A DNA stretch of 64,000 bases, taken from positions 17,633,501 to 17,697,500 of the forward strand of contig NC_088928.1 of the NCBI RefSeq assembly GCF_038396675.1, read 5' to 3'. This DNA is from Hydra vulgaris (Eukaryota; Cnidaria; Hydrozoa; Anthoathecata; Hydridae). Below the pieces are notes generated by a model that made no database searches, had not been told where the DNA came from, and saw only the letters and a program-made list of their open reading frames with translations. Positions 11,112 to 21,500 of this stretch are shown piece after piece (position 1 is the stretch's first letter; each line of letters begins with the position of its first letter). Both the position numbers and the translations under genes were made by a program.

Positions 11112-12643
11112 ACATTTTAGCTCCCGATACTGCAAACAACTATTTTACTCCTGATAGTACAAAAAACTATTTTACTCCGTATTTTAAAGAATCTCCTTCT
11201 TATGTTCCACCAAGTGCGTACCTTAATGCTGGTGAGTAGTGTGAATTGTATATTTGTAAAGATAGTATAACATTGTTGCTTATTATAATCTTTTAATGCT
11301 TTCATAATGCATAAGTTATATACTTTCATAATGCATAAAATTCAAGCTTGTTAATTTTTATAAAGAAAAATTTAATAAAGTTTACTTGCTTTTTTTTACT
11401 ATTTTTTTGTTTGTTTGTTAATATTGTTTGTTTTTTAATATTTCCTTGTTGATATTTGTTGAAATAAATTTATTTTTTTCTCCTGTGTAATTTTTTTAGT
11501 TAGTTTTGTATAAGTAAAAACTAGTTTAAAAAACATTTAAACTAGCAAAAAATGGACTTTAAATTATTTGTGTCGCTATGCATATTGTGTCGCTATGCAT
11601 ATTGTGTCGCTATGCATATTGTGTCGCTATGCATATTGTGTCGCTATGCATATTGTGTCGCTATGCATATTGGAGGCTTTTTAGATTATTACTACTTTTT
11701 AGATTAAGTTTTTTTTTTTTAATATGACAGGTGACTAGCAGTTTAAAATTAGTTAAAATATGTTATTAAATTATTCCCTTGAAAAATAACCTTTTTGTGT
11801 TATTTTAAGAAATCTAGTCAATATATTGCTAAAACTGTTATGATACATCAATAATTTATTGGTAACTGTTACAATTCATAATTATTCTAATAATAACTGT
11901 TACAATACATCGTTATTCTAATGATAACTGTTTTTAATGATCACTGGTGTATTAAATTTTCTATATACAACTTCTAGAAATCCCAGATTGGTTACAAGTA
12001 TATGCAAAAGCGTCTCCTGATCTTGACAAATATTTAAAGGTGAGGGGTTGTATTTATTGGTGAGGAATTGTTTAGTGAACAGGTTGTTGTATTGTAATCA
12101 TAGCAGTAATGATGTCATTTATGCTTTTTTCATTCATTTTTACTTTTTAATTTTATTTTTTATAATTCATCTTCCCAAGGCCGAGAAGGCCACTACAGAT
12201 GAGGAGGCTACTTGTGGTTATAACCCTCTCTCAACTCTTTAACTCCGAAATGCGAACCTTGATGAACAAGGCCGCTGTGTGGAGAAACAAGTTGAGCGCA
12301 GCACTACCAGGGACGTGGGACTTTAGATTAAAAATATTTAGGTGGACTTTAAATTAAAAATATTTAGCCTGTTTGAGAGTTTGTTTTCTTTAACAAAATT
12401 TTTCACAAAAATTTTTATCTATTATGCTTCTTGTTTTTTTTTTTTGTTTTTTTGTTTTATACATCTTTTTTAACCTAGTGGGAAATGTTTCGCTATCCAG
12501 AACTAGATTGTTGGCAAACTATGCTTAAACGGCTCTACAGAAAAGAAGTTGAGCAAGTTGTGCTTTGGTATGAAGAATATAGAATTGCACTTCAGCAAGA
12601 AGTAGAAAGACGAAGTATTTCTTTTAAAAAAACTCATGTTTAA
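11112..12643 (+). CDS. SAV1: Salvador homologue (SAV1), C-terminal three exons
   Basis: Hippo-pathway scaffold that binds the Hippo/MST kinase through its SARAH domain to help activate Warts/LATS. Exons: about 11112-11231 (acceptor uncertain; other AG sites at 11106 and 11120), 11978-12039 and 12479-12643 ending in TAA. Phases agree: the first ends GCT G, joined to AA ATC CCA GAT TGG; the second ends in phase 0 with TTA AAG, followed by TGG GAA ATG. The joined reading ...AEIPDWLQVYAKASPD...LKWEMF...LKRLYRKEVEQVV matches the SAV1-specific block before the SARAH helix and the SARAH coiled coil. The upstream WW-domain exons are not seen and may lie beyond the transposon cluster. A SINE-like repeat and a 17-bp tandem array sit in the introns. 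A poly(A) signal lies 37 bp after the stop. Confidence 0.9.
11571..11672. repeat. 17-bp tandem repeat, exactly 6 copies
   Basis: Unit TGTCGCTATGCATATTG repeated six times without a mismatch (102 bp), inside a SAV1 intron. Each unit contains ATGCAT, a palindrome. The perfect identity implies recent expansion. Confidence 0.97.
12146..12312 (-). repeat. SINE-like interspersed repeat, copy 2
   Basis: Same family as 3206-3366, sharing GAAGGCCACTACAGATGAGG and CCCTCTCTCAACTCT. This copy is longer at its right edge (GTTGAGCGCAGCACTACC to about 12312), which would be the 5' end if the family is read on the minus strand. An A-rich tail (T-rich here) lies at the left. It sits in the last SAV1 intron. 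A degenerate GGTTCGCATTTC on the minus strand resembles a pol III B box; identification as a SINE is inferred. Confidence 0.65.
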
Positions 12644-12679
12644 ATATTTGGTTCAGGTTTATTGAAATTTTAAATTTTA

Positions 12680-12685
12680 AATAAA
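12680..12685 (+). promoter_or_regulatory. Poly(A) signal AATAAA of the SAV1 gene
   Basis: Canonical AATAAA hexamer 37 bp downstream of the TAA stop, in the expected orientation. Confidence 0.6.
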
Positions 12686-12689
12686 AAAT

Positions 12690-15600
12690 CTTATTTTTTG
12701 TTAATTTTTTCATATTCTATTTTTTTTGCTATAGTTACATTTTTTTTTTAATTTATTCTTGCTCTTTTCAGAATTTTTATGTTATTAAATTATCTTGGAG
12801 ATCCTTTTCTTATTATTGAATTTGATTTTTTAAAGTTTTAATATTATAAATATGTAGATAGTGAAATTTTTAATGCATGTTATTTAAAATATTTTTAAAA
12901 AATTATTTTAAAAATAATGATTTTTCTTTTTTTTTTTAATTTAGATTTAGACACCATATTTTACATAATTTATTTTTTCAATAAATATTTTTATTTTTGT
13001 GTCAAGACACATTTATGAGTTTATACATTGAGTTTTATGTTTATATAGAAATGATATCTTGGATATTTTTTTGAAAATATAATCATAAATAGCTTAAAGT
13101 TTGATCTATAAAAACCTGAAACAGTAGTTTAGCCATCTACAAAAAAAAAAAAATTACTGACAAAATAATTTCTAGATATCAGTGGGGTAACGTTAGGTTA
13201 ATTCCAGTTTGGGCATTCAAATATTGCTGATCGCTACTTAAGTTGCCCCCAATGATCATTTGTAGGTCAGTACTTTTTTTTTTTTACAATTGTTTTACTC
13301 TCTTGACAAGTTATTTACATGATAACTTATAATATATAAGTTATCAATATCAACAAATTTTTATGAGTTTTATGAGCAATTAAAGCTTTGTAAAGGTTCT
13401 GTTAAAATAATCTGGTCAACAAAATAAAGCTTTTTAAAGGTTCTGTTAAAATAAGCACAACAAAGATTTTTATAAATTATAAAAAAAGTTTATTAAAAAA
13501 ATACTCTGTTAAAACTAATTATCTGGTTGCCTTGCTGGGGAACTGGCTGCTACTTTTTTTGTAAAATCAGTTGTCCTTTAAGAAAACTACTAGTTGTCCT
13601 TCATAGACTGATTTTTTTTAACTTGTTGTAAATGGTTTTATAATGATTTTTTTAAACTCTTTTTTGTATAAGTTTTGATTATACTAATTTGAAAAGTTTA
13701 AAGATTCAATTTATTTAAAATGTTTTTTAACCATATACTGATAAATTTTATTCAACCATTAAGTCTGTATTTGCATACTTTTATAGTAATATAATAAAAA
13801 TTAAAAAATGAGATAAGCATATACAAAAATAAATTGGTTGATACATAGAGTTAAGAGCAAACTTATCTTTATACATCAATTACCATTAAGGATAAGTGAG
13901 AATATTCATTAACGATAAGCAGAAATACTTGATGATATGTATAATACGCTTACTCGCGATGTGTAATAAATAGAATCACAGATTTTAAGTAAGTATATAT
14001 TTTGATTAAACGATAAATATTAATGTCCTAATAAAACTGTACCAAGTTATGACCAGAATCAAAAATATACTTGAAAAAATAATACAGTTAGTTGACATTT
14101 ATTGATTAACATCTCAGTATGTTAGAATGGAATGTTTTATTTTGATGTAAAAATGAAAAAAAAAAATCTTTTAAAAAGCAAAATTATTGATAATTTTAGA
14201 AAGTTAGAAATTGTGTTCTATTTTCATTGCTACTATGAATAGAAATATATTATTCCTATTTTTGGCTTACTTTGAGTGTTTCGTTTGTTTGTCTTTATTC
14301 AAATATTATGATAGGAAATTTAAAGTTATAATAATTTTTAAATAATACATAAGCTCAGTTCTTCTAAATATATAATCCTCTGAACTCACCATAAGGTTAA
14401 TTTATAAAAGCTCAAGATAAAATCTAACTTTTGACAAGATAAAGTTTAATTTGTTTTCAATATTTTTCATGTTAAATTAGTGCATAAATCTAATGATTAG
14501 CAGGTGGTCAGAAATGATTAGTAAGTGGTCAGAAATTTAGAACATAAGTAAATGCCTTTTTTTACATCAATTTTTCTATAATTTTTCTCCTTTATCTTTA
14601 AATTTTGACAACTACATCATAGTTTTGGTGGTATTTAAAAAAAAAAAATTTTAATTAGCCGTATGGTACTTTTTATTCATTCAACTGATCTTTTGTCTTT
14701 TTTGCATGTAAGCTGGCTAGTTCCAGCCAAAAGTTTGTTCCAGCCAAAAGTTGGCATCAGCTATTGGTCCTTTTCTTGTTTCAACATATCATGACGTTAG
14801 AATTATAGGGTTCAATCTCCATTTTGTAATGTTGAGAGAGTTTAATTTTTTAATTATTTAAAAGTTATACAGCTGTTGTTTATATTTATAAAATACATGT
14901 TTTTTGTTATTTATAATTTATAATAAATCTTATATTATTAATTTTATAATTTTTAAAATTGTTTACAAATTAATTCAAACTTAAATAAATAAGGTTAAAA
15001 CAATGAAATAGGATTAAAACAATGGAAAAACAAAAACATATATTTTTAAATATTATATAAATATTATATTAAATATTATATTAAATAATAAGGTTAATAT
15101 ATTAAAACTATAATTTAGAGCATAAGAATAGTATATTAAATAAAAACAGAAAACTAAGTTTTTCTTACCACAAAAATTGGAAGATAGAACCTTATAATTG
15201 TCATGTTATAACATATCAAATTGTGTACAATTCCATATGTTATTTTGTCTTATACCAATCTATATTACTTGATAAATAATGTGTTCCAAACAATCAATTT
15301 AACAAATTTGATATTTGGACCTTTTTAATTTAACGAGTTTAACAAATTTTTAAAATTTAAAAGAATATAACAAGTTATGTTAGATTCTCTTAACATTACA
15401 AAAGGGAGATAAAACATTATTATTCTAACATCACAACGCTGGAATGTCGTTACTGTATAACACAAACCAAATTTATTTTTTAGGTTTCCATTTTTGTTTT
15501 AATTTAACTTTATATTTGGAGTATAATCTTTATCAGGAATATAAATTATAAGAAATTAAATATACGATATGAGATTTTCTGGCATACTCATTGTAATTAA

Positions 15601-17020
15601 GGTCCTTTTTAAGAAAATCAGTTATTAGTTTAACAATTGAGATATTTCTGTAAAATATCTGGTCTGTAAGATAAATGATTTGAAAAAATCATTTATCTTA
15701 CAGACCAGACAAAAATCTTACTATATACAAGCAATCTTTTAAAGTTTATTTAAAATGTAATATGAATCAAGATTTTATGTTGTATAATTTAATATAATAT
15801 AATTGTGGTATGTTATGGAATCCTAACTTTAGCTTTAATATCCAGACCTGTGAAATCTCAAGTTTTTTAATTTTTAATGAAGCTTTTGCTTGGTGCTGTA
15901 ATTACTTTAACTATTGCAAAGACACATTGACAATAGAATATTCCTTAAGGAAATAGAAAAAATAAAGAGCTCTATCTTTTTTAGGAAATTTATGGATTTA
16001 AATATTTTGTAAAAGTTCTAGCTCTATTGATCTATAATCACTTCTAAATTAAGGACGTTTTTTAATTTTATTTAAAACAATTATGAAGAAAACCCACTGA
16101 AAAAAACCCTGAAGAAGTTCAAAAGGAGACTTTATAAATCTTAAATTATATAAACTTAAATTATATATCTTAAATTTTGTGTAAACAAAAAAAAAATCTC
16201 CAAGAAATTTTTTTTTTAATTTAAGCAGAAGTTGTGTTAAACAAAAATAAACTTACATTTATTTCATTTCATTTAAAAACTAAGTTAACGTCAAAAATAA
16301 GATTTTTATTAAAAGTTTCTATTTATGTTTTACTAATTTGCCTTAACTACGTTGAGTATCAATACTAGACAGTATAAATTATTTTTTGTCACTTTCAAAA
16401 ATGATGAAAGTTTAAGAGTTTATGATTTCTCAAGGCAATTTTCAAAACCAGGTTTCTCCAGCTTCCTTTACATTGTTTTTTTGGTTCACGTTGTTATTTT
16501 TAAAGTCAAGTTTTTAAAAATTTTTTTGAGTATACCTTTTAGAGCGTAATTTTTCATGCTAATTTTTTTTGGTTGTCCTGACATGGTTATTAGTCCTAAT
16601 TTTCAATTCGTATTGCTGTATTTAATTAAATTTTTCTAGGAAACATTTTCTTGACTTGTCATTCCACAGTAGACTATTTTTATGTTGTTTTTTGTGGTGG
16701 GCCTATTACTTGCAAATGTTTTGCAACATCAGATTCTTTCATTTATTCAAGTACAGAATCTACCATCAGAAATATAGTATATAAAATGAAGATAAAACAA
16801 ATAACAAATATATAAAAAAAGAATTTTAAATTGAAGATTTAAATTTTAAATTCTTTTTAGCAACCATTTTATCTTAAACGTTTCTGACCACCTGTTACAA
16901 GTTTGTATTGATAAATTAAACGTACTCTATTTATAAAAAAAGTTATTTTTCTAAAACCAATTTAAAAAGAAAAAAAGTTTGTTTATATTTTGTCTAATTG
17001 ATTTTTCATTAACTTTAAAT
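12690..17020. other. Intergenic AT-rich region, SAV1 to eIF2B-alpha
   Basis: No coding potential recognised on either strand; ORFs are short and low in complexity. It holds a direct duplication around TAAAGGTTCTGTTAAAATAA at 13390-13455, a duplicated TTCCAGCCAAAAGTT at 14720-14752, and the perfect hairpin at 15658-15709. Any eIF2B-alpha promoter or 5' non-coding exon would lie in the right-hand part, but nothing specific is visible. Confidence 0.6.
15658..15709. repeat. Perfect 24-bp inverted repeat, 4-nt loop
   Basis: Left arm TCTGGTCTGTAAGATAAATG plus ATTT, spacer GAAA, then the exact reverse complement. The sequence is not part of a recognised transposon terminus. Confidence 0.97.
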
Positions 17021-17023
17021 TGT

Positions 17024-17025
17024 AG
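17024..17025 (+). promoter_or_regulatory. Splice acceptor AG next to the eIF2B-alpha start (possible trans-splice site)
   Basis: A T-rich tract ends AATTGTAG, followed by a single A and the ATG. An acceptor one base before the initiator is expected either for a spliced-leader addition site (cnidarians of the Hydra type use spliced leaders) or for a 5' non-coding exon farther upstream. The sequence does not distinguish them. Confidence 0.55.
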
Positions 17026-17026
17026 A

Positions 17027-17935
17027 ATGGATTTAGAAAATGAAGCTGTCAAAATTTATCAAAAATATATTGAAGAAGATCTTGATTTGCCAGTTTCACT
17101 AGCTGCAATTAAGACACTAATCCACATTATAGAGGTATCTAAAGCTGAAACAATGCAGGGATTAGATGGTGATTTGAATATTGTGATTAATTATCTTAAA
17201 GCCAATAAAGTAAGTTTAGATTCTGTAACATCTTTCACCTCTGGATGTGAATTGCTGAAACGCACTATAACTTTAAAAGCAAACGAGGCTCTCTTATCGA
17301 AAGACTTTTCTATAACCAAACAAGTCCTTGTAGAGGGTGGACTTTTATTTTTGAATAATGCTATAAATGCAAAATATAAAATTGCACATTTAAGTCAACA
17401 GTTTATTAAAGATGGCTCTGTCATTTTGACACATGCCAGTTCAAAAGTGGTTATTCAGTTACTAATTGAAGCATCATTACAAAATAAGCGTTTCACAGTA
17501 TTTTGCACAGAGACAATGCCTAACAAACAAGGTTGGAAGACACATAACATTTTAAAGAACAATGGTATTTCATGCAAAGTAATACTTGACTCTGCTGTTG
17601 GTTATATAATGGAACAAGTTAATATGGTGCTGTTGGGTGCTGAAAATGTGGTTGAGAGTGGTGGAATAATAAACAAAGTAGGAAGTTTCCAGTTAGCTGT
17701 TGTAGCAAAGGCAATGAACAAACCTGTTTATGTTGCTGCTGAAAGTTTTAAATTTGCACGAGTATATCCATTGAAACAGAAAGATATCTCAAACATATTT
17801 AAATATAAATCAAATGAAGACGGGCATCCCATGACTGATTACACGCCTCCGTCATACATTACTCTTCTATTCACAGACTTAGGAATTTTAACTCCTTCTG
17901 CTGTTAGTGATGAACTAATAAAGCTGTATATGTAA
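17027..17935 (+). CDS. EIF2B1: Translation initiation factor eIF2B subunit alpha
   Basis: Regulatory alpha subunit of the cytosolic eIF2B complex, which recycles eIF2-GDP to eIF2-GTP and senses phosphorylated eIF2-alpha. The 302-codon uninterrupted frame is close to the usual length of about 305. Family blocks are clear: the N-terminal helical AAIKTLIHII and GETIQGL-type (AETMQGLDGDL) segment, DGSVILTHASSKVV, the ESQP-like CTETMPNKQG, LDSAVGYIMEQVN, GAENVVESGGIINKVG, and the ending LLFTDLGILTPSAVSDELIKLYM. I chose the ATG at 17027 rather than the upstream in-frame start at 16979 because the acceptor AG lies between them and because MDLENEA fits the family's N-terminal length. The gene is intronless in its coding part. 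It is followed 349 bp later by the DPF gene on the same strand. Confidence 0.96.
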   Translation: MDLENEAVKIYQKYIEEDLDLPVSLAAIKTLIHIIEVSKAETMQGLDGDLNIVINYLKANKVSLDSVTSFTSGCELLKRTITLKANEALLSKDFSITKQVLVEGGLLFLNNAINAKYKIAHLSQQFIKDGSVILTHASSKVVIQLLIEASLQNKRFTVFCTETMPNKQGWKTHNILKNNGISCKVILDSAVGYIMEQVNMVLLGAENVVESGGIINKVGSFQLAVVAKAMNKPVYVAAESFKFARVYPLKQKDISNIFKYKSNEDGHPMTDYTPPSYITLLFTDLGILTPSAVSDELIKLYM

Positions 17936-18240
17936 ATTTTAATTACAAAAAAATTTAATGTTGCTATGGTTTTTTTCTAACTACTTTTAAGTTTATTCAA
18001 AATTTTAATTAGTTTTTGTATGTTAATTTTTTATGGTAGGTTAATTTAAAAATTTTTTCCTTTTAGTTCATACATTTATATTTGTTATTTATACAAAAAA
18101 AAAATTCAAAAACATCATCACAAAATAATTGTGCCAATATCTAATATTTTATGCAAAAAAAAAATTATAAATTTATAAAAAAATTATGTAACTAACATTA
18201 TTCACCATTTTTAATATTTTTATAGTTACCTAGTTGTTTC
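17936..18240. other. eIF2B-alpha to DPF spacer
   Basis: About 300 bp of AT-rich sequence. I found no AATAAA or ATTAAA on the + strand, but did find a pyrimidine-rich tract ending in AG just before the DPF leader. This is compatible with a shared transcript resolved by trans-splicing, or simply with a non-canonical poly(A) signal. Confidence 0.45.
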
Positions 18241-18242
18241 AG
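18241..18242 (+). promoter_or_regulatory. Candidate splice acceptor upstream of DPF
   Basis: TAGTTGTTTCAG directly precedes a 42-nt leader to the ATG at 18285. It is a good acceptor context for spliced-leader addition or for joining to an upstream non-coding exon. Confidence 0.5.
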
Positions 18243-18284
18243 AATTCTCTATCAAATTCTGCCAAGAAAAAATAATTTGTAAGA

Positions 18285-18585
18285 ATGAATTTTATTGGTT
18301 CAAATGAGTTACCATACAAAGAAGCAATGGATCAAGTTCATGCGTACAACTCTAAACTGCTGCTTGAAAGACGCTTGCGTATGCCATATATTGATAGTCA
18401 AACTGGCTTAGCTCAACAAGACTGTCATCTTTGGGTGAGTAGAGTTCAACGTTGTGCACCATTAAGAGAAGGTCAAGTTTACAGTTATCCTTCACGCCGA
18501 TGGAGAGTAAGGCGTAGACCTGATTTCACAGGCTCTTCTAAACCAATGGAAAAACCAAAACCAATCGAAAGCATTGAACATCATG
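18285..18585 (+). CDS. DPF: DPF exon 1: Requiem N-domain
   Basis: Encodes residues 1-100. It contains [19 protein letters not shown], the diagnostic [11 protein letters not shown] and [13 protein letters not shown], all typical of the DPF amino-terminal domain. It ends CAT CAT G before GTACTA. Confidence 0.93.
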
Positions 18586-21500
18586 GTACTAGCTTATAAT
18601 TTATTTTCATGTTTAGAATACTTAATTTTGATTATTTATTAAATAATTATAGTTTATTAATTAATGATAATTTATTAAATAATAATTAATTATTTATTAA
18701 TGATAGTTTATTAACAAATTGTAGTTTATTAGTTAATGGTAAATAATTAATGATAATTTATAGTTATAATGCATTAATGATAATGGCATTTAATTATGTG
18801 TTTAAAATGAATTATGTTACTCTGAATGATTAATTAGATAATAAAATGACATGATTATTGAGGATATTATTTATACTGATGATTAGAATCACAACTTAAT
18901 TTACATTGTTTAGACTTTGAAAAGATTTTTGGAGATGATTCCAACTCATTTTCAAGAGAAGCATTTCATGTACCATCTACTCCTGTGAGCACTTTAAATC
19001 TCAGTAATATTGATCAAGAATATTATGGAGATGAAGCATTTGATTCTGAGTTTGATAGTGATGACGAGTTTGTGAGGAAAAAAAAACGTAAGAATAAACT
19101 AAAGGTATGTAATTTCATTTTTATTAAATGTTATTTATGTAATCATAACTTTTTTTGTATAATTTCATTTTAATTTTCTAAAGTAAGATTTTTAATTATA
19201 TTTACTTTTTGTAAGTTAACAAACAAGAACACTCTTTTTTATCTTTAATTTTACGTTTTTGTTCAGAAAAAAATCATAGGCCATGATAACAAGTTTAGTA
19301 TGGGGATTACAATATTATAAATATTACTCATTTTTCACATTTATCAGTATTTCTCAAGATATCTTGAGTAACTATCAAAATTATCCTCGTTAAAAAAACA
19401 ACTCATTTTTCTAACTTATTATAAATTTGAATATATAGGAATACACAGAGCTATTGCAAGTTGATTTTAATGAAAAAATAATAACTGCAGCAGGTATAGT
19501 AATGACATTAGTAAATGTTTGTTTAAATATTTTTGAAAGTTGTCTTTCCGAAGAAGTGTAAAACACTTTCTGTGATTTTCAACAACTTATAGCACACTTT
19601 GCTTGCTTTTTTCATCTTTTGTGAGGGACGATAAAAAGTCATGTATCAATTTTACACCTCTCATAGCAATATCATTAACAACTTAATTGTTTTTTAGAAA
19701 TTTCATTGCTTTAAAGATAGTCTTTATTCCCTATCCAAGTTTGCGCTGTAGTTTTCAGATATTCAGTGTTCTCAATAAAAGTTTCAAACAGAAGCCAAGA
19801 GTTTTCTCCAATCAACGATGGAATTTTTGTATTTTCTGTCACTTCATTTTCTGTCACAGCTTTTTTGAAAACAATGAAAAAACTGCAATCTCCTTGGTTA
19901 AATACCAAAAATGATTTTTAAATATTCTTGAGGTCCTTTCTGATATTTTCTTGTTGATGACTTTGAAGTCCTGTTACTCATTGAAAAGTTTCATGTCATT
20001 GAAAGGAGTGTAAACTCTAATGGGCCATGCTAACCAGTGCTTGACATACACAAGATCATTAAAAAGACATACAGTATTGGACAAAACATTTGCAACCAAC
20101 ATTGAACAATGCTAAAAAGTGTTCCTAATTTTACATGTCTTAAAAACGAAACGAATTATACTACCACAGCAAACAATTCAGGAGTCTGGAGTCATAGCAT
20201 GCCATGACATGAGCAATCAGCTGACAGGTGACAGTGCACAGGCAGAATTTCGTTGACAAGTGCCATTTTGCAGCAGACAAAACAAGTGCAACCTTTTTGG
20301 TTTGTTTCATTTTTTTAAGTCTGGTCCGTGTCAACGTCCCGGAAGTTTTTTAATAATTAAAGGAAGTATCCAGAAGTTTCCAGAAGCATGCAGAAGCTTC
20401 CAGAAGAAGCATCTGGAAGCATCCGGTAGAATCCAGAAATATCCAGAAACATTCAGAATGCATCCAGAACATCTGGACGCATCCAGAAGCTTCCAGAAGC
20501 ATTGAAAAGAAGCATCTAGAGTCTTCCAGAACAGGTTCACACAGGTTCATTTTACTATATAAGAGACATGTAAATCGACATGTAATTCAGTCAGTATATG
20601 GAAGTCAATCAGTCAGTATTATCAAGACAGTTTATCGAAGTGAGTTTTATCAAAGTGTTTTATCGAAGAACATCAATACAAGAAGTGAAATACAACAAGT
20701 GTTTCACTACATCAATAAAGTCCACATCCAACCAAGACGTAAGTGGAATGTCACAAAAAAGTATTTGTGATAAATATCGCATGAAAAAATGGACTGTATC
20801 AAGACTATGTTCCAAATATCGTTCTACGGGGAAGTTGGCAGCAGATAACAAAGGTGGAAGACCACGTTCCACCACTTCTAGAGAGGGTTCTATGATCGTC
20901 AGATCCGTCAAGAAGGATCCCTGGATATCATCAGTCGAGATACAAAAATAATTGGAGCTGCCTGTATCGGACCAAACAATCAGGCGACGTGCTGTTGAAG
21001 CCGGATTGTTTTCTCGACGCCGTGCAAAGAAACCGCTGATTTCACTAAAATACCAGAAGAAAAGACTCCTGTTTGCTACATCTCATATTGACTGGAATGT
21101 GCAGAAATGACGAACTGTCCTGTTCATGAATGTCCTGTCCTGTGATGAATCGAAGTTCAACATCATTGGGAGCAATGGCGTTTGCCGTGTACGTCGACCG
21201 GCCGGAAAACGCCTCGATTTATGTTACTGCCATAAGACCGTGAAGCATGGTGGAGACATTGTAATGGTCTGGGGGTGTTTTTCTGCTAACGGCCTAGATC
21301 CAATACATCGAAACGATGGAATAATGGACCGTTTCATGTATAAAAATATCCTGAAAGATGTTATGTTACCACATGCTGAATGGAATATGCCAATAAAATG
21401 GGTTTTTCAGCAAGTCAACGATCCGAAACACACTGCAAAAGTAGTCAAGCAGTGGTTTCAAGACAACCACCTATCAGTGATGGATTGGCCGTCCTAATCT

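Noticed and set aside
11571-11672. CRISPR-like array of 17-bp repeats
   Set aside because: No spacers between units; simple tandem repeat.
16979-17026. N-terminal extension of eIF2B-alpha from the upstream in-frame start
   Set aside because: Hydrophobic, T-rich sequence ending in a splice acceptor; the family N-terminus fits the ATG at 17027.
19439-19493. AG..GT-bounded 55-bp open segment ([18 protein letters not shown]) that looks like an extra DPF exon
   Set aside because: It lies within the decayed transposon, between its left inverted-repeat remnant and its transposase end. Including it also puts the next exon out of frame unless one base is missing from the A8 run at 24338. Skipping it gives a clean 394-aa protein.
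20331-20550. Antisense ORFs across the CCAGAAGC repeats in the Tc1 element
   Set aside because: Low-complexity product of the repeated heat-shock-element-like units, on the strand opposite to the transposase.
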